From assembly GCA_019307945.1 (NCBI GenBank), contig JAFDIS010000001.1, positions 124,001-188,000 on the forward strand: DNA of 64,000 nucleotides, read 5' to 3'. The position numbers were made by a program, and so were the translations under genes. This DNA comes from Deltaproteobacteria bacterium (GTDB lineage Bacteria > Desulfobacterota > DSM-4660 > Desulfatiglandales > Desulfatiglandaceae). Of this stretch, positions 41,943 to 50,258 are shown piece after piece. A model generated the notes under the pieces. That model had not been told where the DNA came from. It saw only the letters and a program-made list of their open reading frames with translations, and ran no database searches. Each line of letters opens with the position of its first letter. The first letter of the stretch is position 1.

Positions 41943-42314
41943 TCAGGGTTCCAGATAGCTTGCCGCGGCCGTGTCCGATTCCCAGGCGGTCACCTTGCTC
42001 ACCCGCACACCCGGGCGATTGATCCGCGCGGATAGGGTATCGAAGATAAGACGTGCAATGTTCTCCGAGGAAGGGTTCTTTTCCTGGAAGGCGGGCAGAT
42101 CGTTCAAGAACCGATGATCCATCTCCTCGAGGGTCTTTTTGGTGGCTTCCTTGATCTCCCTGAAATCCAGGACCAGGCCGTTGTCTCCCGTATCCTCACC
42201 TGTCACATGGACCTCAACCTTCCAATTGTGACCATGAAGCCTCTCACAGGAGCCGCTGAACTCCCGCAGTTGGTGGGCCGCGGCGAATTCTGAAAGGATT
42301 TTCAACTCATACAT
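41943..42314 (-). CDS. queD: 6-carboxy-5,6,7,8-tetrahydropterin synthase QueD
   Basis: Makes 6-carboxytetrahydropterin in the preQ0/queuosine pathway from 7,8-dihydroneopterin triphosphate. It has 123 residues. The zinc ligands are His in FAAAHQL (about 14) and the two in LHGHNWKV (about 27 and 29); the Cys before them (GSCERLHGHN, about 23) is the catalytic one. DHRFLNDLP (about 66 to 74) and the Glu in AWESDTAAASY (about 112) complete the site. A pyruvoyl-type pterin synthase is the alternative, but the Cys context fits QueD. A zinc-ribbon gene lies 21 bp upstream on the same strand. QueC, QueE and QueF are not in the window. Confidence 0.93.
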   Translation of the reverse strand: MYELKILSEFAAAHQLREFSGSCERLHGHNWKVEVHVTGEDTGDNGLVLDFREIKEATKKTLEEMDHRFLNDLPAFQEKNPSSENIARLIFDTLSARINRPGVRVSKVTAWESDTAAASYLEP

Positions 42315-42335
42315 CCTGTCACCGCCCCCTTTCCT

Positions 42336-42593
42336 TCACGCCTCGGCCGCCTCATCGGAAGAACCGGGTTCCTTTCCACATTCGGAACATCTCCCGTCCA
42401 CGATGATCCCGGTACATGTCCCGTCCGGGCAGAGCACCCTGTCATCGAAGTCGTCCGGGAACTCGACGTCCTTATCCGAATCCATGAGCAGGACACCGCA
42501 CTCCAGACAATAACGACCACCGGCGGGGACGATGGCGTTACATTGGGGGCATTCCACCCCGGGTATTTCCTCGTTACAATGCGGGCATCTCAT
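42336..42593 (-). CDS. Zinc-ribbon protein
   Basis: A small acidic protein of 85 residues with five CxxC or near-CxxC pairs: CPHC, CPQC, CLEC, C-PDGT-C and CSEC. The first two and the next form typical zinc-ribbon knuckles, so it probably holds two zinc atoms. The ATG at 42593 follows GGAGGGGG by about 12 nt. I find no further domain. It is in the same direction as queD, kdsB and recJ and likely in one transcript. Function unknown. Confidence 0.75.
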   Translation of the reverse strand: MRCPHCNEEIPGVECPQCNAIVPAGGRYCLECGVLLMDSDKDVEFPDDFDDRVLCPDGTCTGIIVDGRCSECGKEPGSSDEAAEA

Positions 42594-42784
42594 TGCAATA
42601 TTACCCCCTCCGGGTCCCCTGGGACCCATCCCCGCTGTCCCATGTTCCCAAGCAAGAAGAGTTGCGGCACACTTACCCCGCCTTGCGGCCCCTCCACGGG
42701 CCCTCCTCCGACATCCCTCTCCTTTGGTCGCAAAAGAGGTCCTGTAACGACCTTAATCGCCCGGGTGCCTTCTCGGCGGCGCCG

Positions 42785-42949
42785 TCAGCTCTTCTTGGAA
42801 GTCACGGCCTGAAAAGAGGAAATCTGCTGTTTCACTCGCGTGCTCTTGCACTTGGGGCAACGGATTCTCTTTGTTTCATACTCTCTGATGGTCATGGTGA
42901 GGTCGAATTTCTTTTTGCATTTTTCACACTTGTATTCGTAGGTTGGCAT
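42785..42949 (-). CDS. FmdB-family zinc-ribbon protein
   Basis: A 54-residue protein that begins MPTYEYKCEKCKKKFDL, the exact pattern of the FmdB / CxxC_CXXC_SSSS regulatory zinc ribbon, with a second knuckle CPKC and a Ser/Gln-rich tail. GGAGG lies 6 nt before the ATG at 42949. FmdB was described as a putative regulator of amidase/formamidase genes, but for most members no role is known. It may head the minus-strand run of zinc-ribbon protein, queD, kdsB and recJ; 190 bp separate it from the next gene. Confidence 0.88.
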   Translation of the reverse strand: MPTYEYKCEKCKKKFDLTMTIREYETKRIRCPKCKSTRVKQQISSFQAVTSKKS

Positions 42950-43392
42950 GATGAACCTCCATTCGCCCTCTTTGGGATTCCCAAGACAAAGGGGAGCCTT
43001 CCACTAAGCACACTCCCTCGAATCGGGTGGAGTTCCACGGGCAAGCCCGTGGTACCGCTCGGGTTCGCCGAATTGCTCCGCGATCGGCTGCACCTGAGTG
43101 GTACGAGATCCCGCCCTCAACCGCATTGACCCGCGGCTGACCCCCTGGGCTTTCTGCGGGCGGGCTGAAACGAAACACGCTTGGCCTTTTCATCGGCCGT
43201 CCCACGAACCAAGGCCGGAAACCCGGCCTCCGGACCCCAGATCGGAAAAGAAGATAACAATTTTTCGGGAGATGTTCCAGAAAATATTTGACGCGGCTCA
43301 ACGCATCGTTGTAAGCCGAGTAGGCGGCAAAACGCGCAATATGAAACGGTCGCCGGAAAACGCACTTAGTCCGGAAGAAAGGTCCCGGGGCC
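42950..43392. other. Intergenic region with a dispersed repeat
   Basis: Between divergent genes. It holds repeat copy B (43033-43165), an AGGCCGG-AAAC-CCGGCCT hairpin (43212-43229), and a weak TTGACG ... TGTAAG pair near 43290 that could serve the gene at 43393. No other open frame is convincing. Confidence 0.5.
43033..43165 (+). repeat. Dispersed intergenic repeat, copy B
   Basis: Same element and orientation as copy A: CCACGG / CCGTGG stem, then GGTTCGCCGAATTGCTCCG, a CGCATTGACCC block and the closing CCTGGG...GCGGGCGG. The two align over about 130 bp at an identity I estimate as near 65 per cent. Confidence 0.75.
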
Positions 43393-43590
43393 ATGGTTAG
43401 GGCCAAGGATTCAGATCCTCGAAAACCTGCTGCCTGCCGACTTTGCAAGCATTTCTACATCACCTATGATCCCCGCTTCCCTTATGGATGCAGGGCCATG
43501 GGGTTCAAATCTCTTCGTATGCCCGGCGTAACGGTACAGGAGGCCTCAGGAATGCAGTGCGAATCCTTCTCACCAAAGGAGAACCGCTAA
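43393..43590 (+). CDS. Small cysteine-containing conserved protein
   Basis: A 65-residue basic protein. CRLCKHFYITYDPRFPYGCR (about 15 to 34) and GMQCESF (about 53 to 59) give four cysteines (15, 18, 33, 56), enough for one zinc site. This sequence type is common in Geobacter-like and Desulfo- genomes, where it is often labelled uracil-DNA glycosylase; nothing here resembles that enzyme, so I treat the label as an error. AAAGG lies about 10 nt before the ATG. It converges on the transglycosylase gene. Confidence 0.75.
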   Translation: MVRAKDSDPRKPAACRLCKHFYITYDPRFPYGCRAMGFKSLRMPGVTVQEASGMQCESFSPKENR

Positions 43591-43637
43591 CCCGCCCGAG
43601 ACGTCAAGACCGTACGGTCCGGTCTCCTACGGGGGCC

Positions 43638-45125
43638 TCACCGACCTCCTTCACCCCCCATGATATTACGCTTGTCCCGCAGCCTGCCCCGGGCATGCTG
43701 ATGTTCCAGACGATACACGATGTAGTACTTGTTTATGTTGCTCACATAGCGTACCGTTTCCTGCCCCACGATGCGCAGCACCGCCATCTCAACGTTCCGG
43801 AACCACCGGTTGGGGTTCAGACCCATACGGGCCGCCAGCCGCCTCGCCCTTCTGATCTTGGCGGGCCCCGCGTTGTAAGCCGCCATGGCGAAGCGGGCCC
43901 GATCCCGCGGATTGATCTTCGGGTCGCTGTAATAAGTCCTGATCAAGAAATCAAGGTACTTGACCGCCGCGTGGATGTTGTTTTCCAGGGAATACACATC
44001 CGGAATCCCTATCTGTTTGTCTGCTGCCGTCTTCGGAAGGATCTGCATGATCCCCACGGCGCCCGAAGGATTCCTCTTGGTGTGGTCCAGTCCTGATTCC
44101 TGATAGGCCATGGCCATGATCAGCATCCAATCCAGCCCGTACATGGACGCGTATTTTCTAAAGTATCGCTCAAGACCTCTGGCCTTTTCCCGTTCTTGAC
44201 CGCTCAAAGGATTCTTGATCCACCGGGCTGTTTTATAATAGCGCCGGAAAAAAATATTGCCTAACAGGGTGCCCTTCCGGTGGGTTTCGAGAAAAGCGTT
44301 CAGACTAGACTTGAGCCGGGGGTTTTCTTTTCGTACCATCCATGCGATCTTCCCGCCCCGCCTGAGGGCCACACGGTCGTGGATCACGATCTTTTTCAGG
44401 ACCCGTGACCAGATGCCTGCGAGGTGACTATCCGCCACGGTGAGTGGAACGGCCCCGGCATTGACCAATTCCAGGATATCCTCCGTCTCCAGCGTCTCCG
44501 GTGCCGTCAGGATTCGTACGGGCCGTTTCCCCATTCCGACCAGTTCGCGATTGAGCTCCCGCAGGCTCTCGTAGTAGCTGCTGCTGGCCCTAACAAAAAC
44601 CGACAGGCCCGATAGATCTCCGGGTGACCGCAGTGCGGCCATGGGCCCATGGCTCACCACCACTTCCCGAACACCGGTGAGATACGGTCTCGTGAAATCG
44701 GCGATCTTGGCCCGTTCCCTGGTCACCGTAAGCCCTGCGGCCGCGATGTCTCCTCTCCCTTCCAGGAGCCGCGGTATGAGTTGATCGCGCCTGACCGGAA
44801 TGAACTCCATGACTACCTTCAGTTCGCCCCTGCCGCGCCCCTTGTTGAGATATTTCTCGTAGCCCTTCAGCAGGGCGTATTCGTAGCCTGCGGGACGGCC
44901 GTGGATAAGGAAAAAATTGGTCCTGTTGAAAGTTGTCAGCACGCGGAGATAACCGCGGCGCAATATGCCGCCCAGATCATCACAATAACGTTCCTTGAAA
45001 TGGGATGCCAGAGGTAGAGGCAGGGACTCCACCACCGAGTCCTCGTTCGCCCGGGAAACCGTGCTCCACAGGATGGTGATGAAAACAAGCGCTTTCAGGA
45101 AAAGGCATGCCCGACGCGATACCAT
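43638..45125 (-). CDS. mltF: MltF-like membrane-bound lytic transglycosylase
   Basis: A periplasmic peptidoglycan-cleaving enzyme of 495 residues from the ATG at 45125 (AGGGA 7 nt upstream). A TTG at 45155 overlapping the previous stop is the alternative. Signal sequence about 1 to 27; then a solute-binding-type domain (about 50 to 270, with GILRRGYLRVLTTFNRTNFF) that in MltF regulates the enzyme; then the SLT domain (about 300 to 440) with the catalytic Glu in MAMAYQESGLDHTKRN, GAVGIMQILPKTA, and MAAYNAGPAKI. It is the last gene of the long minus-strand run and directly follows the diguanylate cyclase. Confidence 0.9.
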   Translation of the reverse strand: MVSRRACLFLKALVFITILWSTVSRANEDSVVESLPLPLASHFKERYCDDLGGILRRGYLRVLTTFNRTNFFLIHGRPAGYEYALLKGYEKYLNKGRGRGELKVVMEFIPVRRDQLIPRLLEGRGDIAAAGLTVTRERAKIADFTRPYLTGVREVVVSHGPMAALRSPGDLSGLSVFVRASSSYYESLRELNRELVGMGKRPVRILTAPETLETEDILELVNAGAVPLTVADSHLAGIWSRVLKKIVIHDRVALRRGGKIAWMVRKENPRLKSSLNAFLETHRKGTLLGNIFFRRYYKTARWIKNPLSGQEREKARGLERYFRKYASMYGLDWMLIMAMAYQESGLDHTKRNPSGAVGIMQILPKTAADKQIGIPDVYSLENNIHAAVKYLDFLIRTYYSDPKINPRDRARFAMAAYNAGPAKIRRARRLAARMGLNPNRWFRNVEMAVLRIVGQETVRYVSNINKYYIVYRLEHQHARGRLRDKRNIMGGEGGR

Positions 45126-45151
45126 GATGGTCCCTGGACGAATGCGGCGTT

Positions 45152-46198
45152 TCAACGCTCCAGCCTTACGACCCGCCTCTGCCGGCGTTTTCGGCCCTTG
45201 GCCTCCATTAGACGCTCATCGGCCCTTCTCAGAAGGGAGGCGGGATCCGAGACACCGGCCTCGTCGATGGAGGCGATTCCGTAACTCGTGGAAACCCGAA
45301 CGGGTTCACCTCTCAGGCTCAAAGGATTTTTCTCCAAAAAGACACAGAGCCGATCCGCAAATTTTCCGGCCGCTGCCGCAGGCGTCGAAGGCAGCACGAT
45401 GACGAATTCATCCCCGGCATATCTGGCTACCACATCCATTGATCTGCTCATCCGACACAGGTTCTCGGCCAGGTGCTCCAAGAGATCGTCCCCCGCATCG
45501 TGCCCGTAGGTGTCATTGACCGATTTGAAGTCGTCCAGATCGAGAAAAATCACGGCCAGAGGGGTTTCATAACGAACGGCACGTTCGAATTCCCGCTTCA
45601 AGACCGATTCCATGGCCCTCCGGTTGAGCAATCCGGTCAGAGGATCCCTGGACGCTGCTATCTTGAGCCGCTCGTGGGCCATTACGTTGGACAGGCATAT
45701 GGAAACCTTGACGGCAAGCCGTTCGAGGAGAGAAGGATCCATGCCCGGTGCATACCGGTTCTCCGAAGGGTCTCCCAGATTCAGGGTGCCGATGATCCGG
45801 CCTTCCAGGGTCAGTGGGACGATGGCCATGGACCGAACGAGGTAGGATTCACGTCCCGGGAAAAGCCTGTAAAAAACCGTCAAATCTCGATTCACCAAGA
45901 GAGGCCTACCGTGATCTCCCATCAGGCCCAGGAGTGTATCGCGTTCGACTATCTTCATACGGTTGCTGAGGAGCTCGGAGGCACACAGCTCACCGGCCAT
46001 ATGCGCCGCCTCGTGCCCGTCCGCAAGGACGATCCACACATACGGGATCTTAAACTTATCACGGATTTCGGTAAGGAGTCGTTCGAAGAGATCCTTGAAA
46101 TTCAGAATGGAAAGGATGCTGACTTCGACTTCGAAAAACTTCCGAGAAATTTCCTCGTTCCGTTTCAATCGTTCGAAAAGCTGTTCCAGATCGTCCAT
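45152..46198 (-). CDS. Diguanylate cyclase with an N-terminal GAF/DUF484-like domain
   Basis: Makes cyclic di-GMP. It has 348 residues from the ATG at 46198. A short coiled coil (about 1 to 30) leads into a GAF-like sensor (about 35 to 180, close to the DUF484 type, with MAIVPLTLEGRIIGTLNLGD) and then the GGDEF domain (about 187 to 345). The active loop is RYAGDEFVIVL, a functional AGDEF variant, and RSMD five residues before it is the RxxD inhibitory site, so product feedback is likely. DLDDFKSVNDTYGHDAGD is the substrate-binding helix. It overlaps or abuts mltF and follows a GAF histidine kinase after a repeat-bearing gap. Confidence 0.92.
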   Translation of the reverse strand: MDDLEQLFERLKRNEEISRKFFEVEVSILSILNFKDLFERLLTEIRDKFKIPYVWIVLADGHEAAHMAGELCASELLSNRMKIVERDTLLGLMGDHGRPLLVNRDLTVFYRLFPGRESYLVRSMAIVPLTLEGRIIGTLNLGDPSENRYAPGMDPSLLERLAVKVSICLSNVMAHERLKIAASRDPLTGLLNRRAMESVLKREFERAVRYETPLAVIFLDLDDFKSVNDTYGHDAGDDLLEHLAENLCRMSRSMDVVARYAGDEFVIVLPSTPAAAAGKFADRLCVFLEKNPLSLRGEPVRVSTSYGIASIDEAGVSDPASLLRRADERLMEAKGRKRRQRRVVRLER

Positions 46199-46261
46199 TT
46201 CGAATTTCCGCCCTTCCCCCACGAATCCCCCTTTCCGGCCTCCCAAAAGCGCCCCTCAGCC

Positions 46262-46370
46262 TTAACCGTGGATGAATGCGATCAGGGGCGGGATGTCTCA
46301 CCACCGGGGTGCCGCCCAATTCCAAGACCATTCGACGAAACCCGGCTGGTGCCGCCCGCTTGTCCCGCCC
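46262..46370 (-). repeat. Dispersed intergenic repeat, copy C
   Basis: The element in reverse orientation between the kinase and cyclase genes. On the minus strand it reads GGCACCAGCCGGGTTTCGTC, AATGGTC, and CGCATTCATCCACGG, matching the core of copy A over about 110 bp. The terminal CCAGGG stem is lost. Confidence 0.65.
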
Positions 46371-46423
46371 CCCGGTCCCACTTGCACTTGCAAGGAGATA
46401 CGTTGCCGCGCCCGCTTAATCCA

Positions 46424-48247
46424 TCAAGCCGCTTCCCGGTGGAGAGGCAACCTGACCGCGAAGGTGGTTTCGGTCTTCCCGGTCTTCACCTCGATGTTCC
46501 CGTTGAGCAGGCGAATAATCCTGTAAGTGATATAGAGCCCCCGGCCCTGCCCCTCTCCACCCAGAAGCCGTTGACGGTCCTCGTCGGAGATCTTACCCGT
46601 GTTCGTAATCTCAGCGCAGGCCCACGCGCCGTCTTCATAGGTCCTTACCCACAGCTTCCCACCGCGCAACGGAATCGCCTTCGTGGCATTGTTGAGCAGA
46701 TTGTCGAACACCCGCTCGAGATGCATGGGATAGCACAGCACGGGCAAATGCACCGCAAAGGGCCCCGCCTCAAGGGTGACGTTCTGTTTGAGCTGCTCCT
46801 TTATGGCTTCACGGTTGATCTCGAATCGCCTCCGGAGCACCTCGCTCATGTCCACCACCTGTTTCTGTCCCACCTCGTAGAGGCTCAGGGCGAGTTCCTG
46901 AAGGCGACTGGTCTCGTCCATGAGGATGTCCACGTACTTTAGGATTTGGTCCCTTGAGCGGTCCCACTCTCCCTGATCCAACAGTTTCTTGAGCCGCCTG
47001 GCAAATCCAGCCGTTGCGATGGTGGGGTTCTTGAAATCGTGGAGGATGTCATCGAGGCGTTCCATCCTCTGGGCCTTCATCAGTTCACGCCCCAGGAAAA
47101 GCAAGATTTCGATCTCGTCTTCCCGGTACCTTTTTCGCTGATCCAGGGCGTCAAAAGTCATGAAATGTGTGATCTCTCCCTCCACGGACAGAGGGATGTA
47201 CAGAATGGAATTGATATTGTGCGTCTCTGAGAACCGTTTCATGTTTTCAGAGATCAGAGTGCTCCTCTTGGGGTCCACCACGAGGATATAGGAGGGATTC
47301 AGGATCTCGTACACGCCGTCCCCCCTGTATTCCCGGATCCCCAGCAGGACTTCAAAGGCCGGTTCGCTGCTCACATGAAACCGCTTTCCGATGCTGTGAT
47401 ATCCTTCATGTTCCGGGTACCCCGCCTCCAGGACCACGTGATTGTAGTCGCCGGCAACGGAGAAGAGCGCACAGCTCTGAAGATCCACCATATCGGCCAG
47501 TTCCGGGATAACCCGATCGAAGACCTCTTTCATCTTGATACCGCCCCGGGATCCCAGGCTGCGGAAGATGTGCCGCACGATGGTATCTTTCTTGGTGCTG
47601 ACCCTCTGCATGGAAAGGATCTTCTTTCGTGCTACCACGAAGCTCAGGCGTTTGGCCAGTAGTTCCGCAACGAGGATCTCCAGGGGACTGAAACTGCGGT
47701 CCTTCTCCGGGTAGTAAAACTGGATCACGCCCACCGTGTCCCTCTCGCTGGGATAAAAGCGGGGGATGTCCAGGGGGATGGCCATGAGCGAGTAAACTCC
47801 CCGCTTTTCCACCACCTCCTTGTTCCGATAGCGCTCTTCGGAAAGAATGTTGGGCACGAGGCACGGTTTACCGGTTGCCACCACTTCCCCCGCGATGCTG
47901 CCCTCCAGCGGGATATAAGTCTCACGGGTCTCCTCGTCGCTGGGATAAGAGCCGTAGGAGAGCATCTGAGCCGTGTGCGGATCATAAATCCTCACGGACG
48001 CCGAGCAGGCCCCCAAAAAATCCACCATTGTCTGGGTCGCGATCCCCAGGATCCGAGGCTCCGGCAGATCCGGATCAATATCGACAATTTCGTCAACTCT
48101 CAGCGTGATCTCTGAAAGAAAATCATGGAGTACATGCTGCTCGATCCACTCCATCAGGAAGGTCCAGAAATCCTTTTCAACACCCGCCGCCCGGGCCCAA
48201 GGCTCTTGCTGGATGGCATGCTTCAGTTTTGTAAGGGTGTTCAGCAT
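46424..48247 (-). CDS. Two-GAF cytoplasmic sensor histidine kinase
   Basis: A soluble 607-residue kinase with no membrane helix. Two GAF domains are seen (about 55 to 210 with PLEGSIAGEVVATGKP and YSLMAIPLDI, and about 235 to 395 with SILYIPLSVEGEITHFMTFDA). The phospho-accepting helix is LDDILHDFKNPTIATAGFARRL (about 405 to 426, in parts), an HDFKNP H-box, unlike the more common HELRNP. The HATPase domain (about 485 to 600) has the N-box DNLLNNATKAIP and the G2 loop GEGQGRGLYITYRII; the G1 box is degraded. No response regulator is adjacent; the nearest output is the diguanylate cyclase downstream. Confidence 0.9.
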   Translation of the reverse strand: MLNTLTKLKHAIQQEPWARAAGVEKDFWTFLMEWIEQHVLHDFLSEITLRVDEIVDIDPDLPEPRILGIATQTMVDFLGACSASVRIYDPHTAQMLSYGSYPSDEETRETYIPLEGSIAGEVVATGKPCLVPNILSEERYRNKEVVEKRGVYSLMAIPLDIPRFYPSERDTVGVIQFYYPEKDRSFSPLEILVAELLAKRLSFVVARKKILSMQRVSTKKDTIVRHIFRSLGSRGGIKMKEVFDRVIPELADMVDLQSCALFSVAGDYNHVVLEAGYPEHEGYHSIGKRFHVSSEPAFEVLLGIREYRGDGVYEILNPSYILVVDPKRSTLISENMKRFSETHNINSILYIPLSVEGEITHFMTFDALDQRKRYREDEIEILLFLGRELMKAQRMERLDDILHDFKNPTIATAGFARRLKKLLDQGEWDRSRDQILKYVDILMDETSRLQELALSLYEVGQKQVVDMSEVLRRRFEINREAIKEQLKQNVTLEAGPFAVHLPVLCYPMHLERVFDNLLNNATKAIPLRGGKLWVRTYEDGAWACAEITNTGKISDEDRQRLLGGEGQGRGLYITYRIIRLLNGNIEVKTGKTETTFAVRLPLHREAA

Positions 48248-48367
48248 AAGGCGCGGTCTCTTCGAAGAGGCGATTGAGGGGTGCCTCTTGCATAACAGAT
48301 GGGAGGTCCAAAGTCAAGGAAGCCCGATGCCCCGGCTCGGATCACTCCCCGGGCAAGGTGGCACATT

Positions 48368-49576
48368 TCAGGGGAGGTGGGCCCTGAAAAGTCTCACTTT
48401 TCCCCGGATCTCGTAGGATCGCACTGAGCCCGGGATAAGCAAGGAAACTCCGCGCCTGAGGCCCACTTCCTGACCCGTATCAGGATCCAGGGCCAGGCCC
48501 TCTCCCGACACGCAGAGGAGGATTTCCGGACCCTTGCCGGCTGCCCCCCCCCTTTGCCAGTGCGTGTGCGTGGAGATCACGGAGAGCTCGAACTCCTCGG
48601 CCGGCGTGTCGAAAACCGCCTCGGCCGGACCCACGCTACGGGGCGTGATCCATTGGGCTGGACTCGGTTCAAAACGCACGAGACGCAGCAGTTCGTCCGG
48701 ATCCACATGCTTGGCGGTGAGGCCGCCGCGAAGGACGTTGTCGGAGTTGGCCATGAGTTCTACGGCGATCCCGCGGAGATAGCTGTGGAGTTCGCCTGCG
48801 GGGAGGTAAAGCGCATGTCCCGGTTCCAGACGGATCAGGTTCAGGAACAGGGGGGCCAGGATTCCCCGATCCCCCGGGTAGTGGCGCTCCAGGACCGTAA
48901 CCCACTCGAAGGCGGGCTCTGTTCCGGCCAGGGCCCGTGCGGTCCGGAGGGCCTCGGCAAGCACCCCTTCCTTCTCCCGGCCATCCAGGCTGAGGATCCT
49001 CCGAAAAAGCTGCGACAACCCCTTCTCATGCATATGTGCTCTGAACCTGCGAAGATCTTCGGCCAGGGTGGCGGGGCAGGCCCGGCGGAGGAGCTCGTGA
49101 ATCTCCTCCAGCTTTCTGAAACCTTTCAAGGCCTCAAAGGGCCCCAGGGCACAGACGAGTTCAGGCTTGTGACCGGGGTCCTTGTAATTGCGCTGAGGAG
49201 CGTCGAGGGGGATGCCCTCGCGGTTTTCCCGTTCAAATCCTTTGCGCGCCAGATCCAAGTCTGGATGGACCTGGATGGAAAGGGGTTTTTCGGCGGCGAG
49301 CACCTTGAAAAGAAAAGGAAATTTTCCGGAAAAACGCTCTGCCGCCCGGGTCCCCAGGATTTCCTCCGGGGCCTGAGCCACAAGTTCATGGAGAGGCAGC
49401 CATCTGTCACCGAGCCCCACCCGCGACGGGGCCTTGGGATGGGCTCCCATCCATAGCTCAGCCACAGGCCTGTCACGAGGTCCCGTCTCGCCCAGCAGGT
49501 CGGGAATGGCGTTCTTGGAACCCCATGCATATTCCTGAACCGGGTTGTCCAACACGAAAATCCGGCGTATGCTCAC
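48368..49576 (-). CDS. manA: Mannose-6-phosphate isomerase, class I
   Basis: Interconverts fructose-6-phosphate and mannose-6-phosphate, the entry to GDP-mannose and exopolysaccharide sugars. It has 402 residues from the GTG at 49576, which overlaps the previous stop codon (GTGA) and has GAGGAG 7 nt upstream; an open frame further upstream lies inside the previous gene. The zinc ligands are Gln and His in LSIQVHPDLDLA, Glu in GHKPELVCALGPFEALKGF, and His in PAGELHSYL. LMANSDNVLRGGLTAKHVD is the family signature. The C-terminal cupin-like end is complete. Confidence 0.94.
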   Translation of the reverse strand: MSIRRIFVLDNPVQEYAWGSKNAIPDLLGETGPRDRPVAELWMGAHPKAPSRVGLGDRWLPLHELVAQAPEEILGTRAAERFSGKFPFLFKVLAAEKPLSIQVHPDLDLARKGFERENREGIPLDAPQRNYKDPGHKPELVCALGPFEALKGFRKLEEIHELLRRACPATLAEDLRRFRAHMHEKGLSQLFRRILSLDGREKEGVLAEALRTARALAGTEPAFEWVTVLERHYPGDRGILAPLFLNLIRLEPGHALYLPAGELHSYLRGIAVELMANSDNVLRGGLTAKHVDPDELLRLVRFEPSPAQWITPRSVGPAEAVFDTPAEEFELSVISTHTHWQRGGAAGKGPEILLCVSGEGLALDPDTGQEVGLRRGVSLLIPGSVRSYEIRGKVRLFRAHLP

Positions 49577-50211
49577 GAAGATTCTCCTCGCGCCCCGGCC
49601 TCTTGCTCCAGGAATCGTCCAATGGCGTCCCTCAGCCGGCCACCGGCACCCCAAAAAAAATGATCCGCACCCGGGATCACCTCCAGGCGGGCCTTGGGGT
49701 TCCACCGCACGGCCATCTTTTTCACGCTCCCCGGTGGTGCGATATCGTCCCCGGCCCCCGTCACCACCAGCCCTATCCTGGCATCAGGCCCGATCCGGGG
49801 GAACTCCATGAACGCCACGGGGGGCGAAATCATGATGATACGCGACGCGTCTGCGTACCGATCCAATCCGCCGGCGATCACCCATGCCCCGAAAGAATAT
49901 CCTGCCAGATGAATCTCCTCCGCACCCCCCTCTTTGAGGACCGCCATAGCGGCCAGAACATCTTCCGCCTCCCCCCGGCCCTCATCATAGGCGCCTTCAC
50001 TTGCTCCCACCCCCCGGAAATTGAAACGGAGGGTGGTAAATCCCTTTGCGGCGTAGGCCGCGTGCACGGCCTCCACCACATTGTTGTGCATGCTGCCGCC
50101 GTAAAGGGGGTGGGGATGGGTGATCACCACGCCCCCCGACCCGGATCCCCGAAAGAGCAAGCCTTCCAGGCCCAGGTCTCCGCTTTGAAACCGGATCGGT
50201 TCTTCACGCAT
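49573..50211 (-). CDS. Alpha/beta hydrolase
   Basis: A 212-residue cytoplasmic hydrolase. The oxyanion strand THPHPLYGGSMHN (about 31 to 43), the nucleophile elbow AGYSFGAWV (Ser about 106), Asp in TGAGDDIAPP (about 154) and His in PGADHFFWG (about 185) form a complete catalytic set. The compact form with HPHPLYGG and LRFNFRGVGASEG is the group annotated as COG2945 alpha/beta hydrolases, of unknown substrate. The gene overlaps manA by four bases and follows the DUF362 gene by 47 bp. Confidence 0.88.
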   Translation of the reverse strand: MREEPIRFQSGDLGLEGLLFRGSGSGGVVITHPHPLYGGSMHNNVVEAVHAAYAAKGFTTLRFNFRGVGASEGAYDEGRGEAEDVLAAMAVLKEGGAEEIHLAGYSFGAWVIAGGLDRYADASRIIMISPPVAFMEFPRIGPDARIGLVVTGAGDDIAPPGSVKKMAVRWNPKARLEVIPGADHFFWGAGGRLRDAIGRFLEQEAGARGESS

Positions 50212-50258
50212 CCCAAATATTTCCCTCCCTGCGTCCCTTCAGTGACCAACCTCGTGTA

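Noticed and set aside
43393-43590. Label uracil-DNA glycosylase for the 65-residue protein
   Set aside because: The sequence has none of the glycosylase motifs and is far too short.
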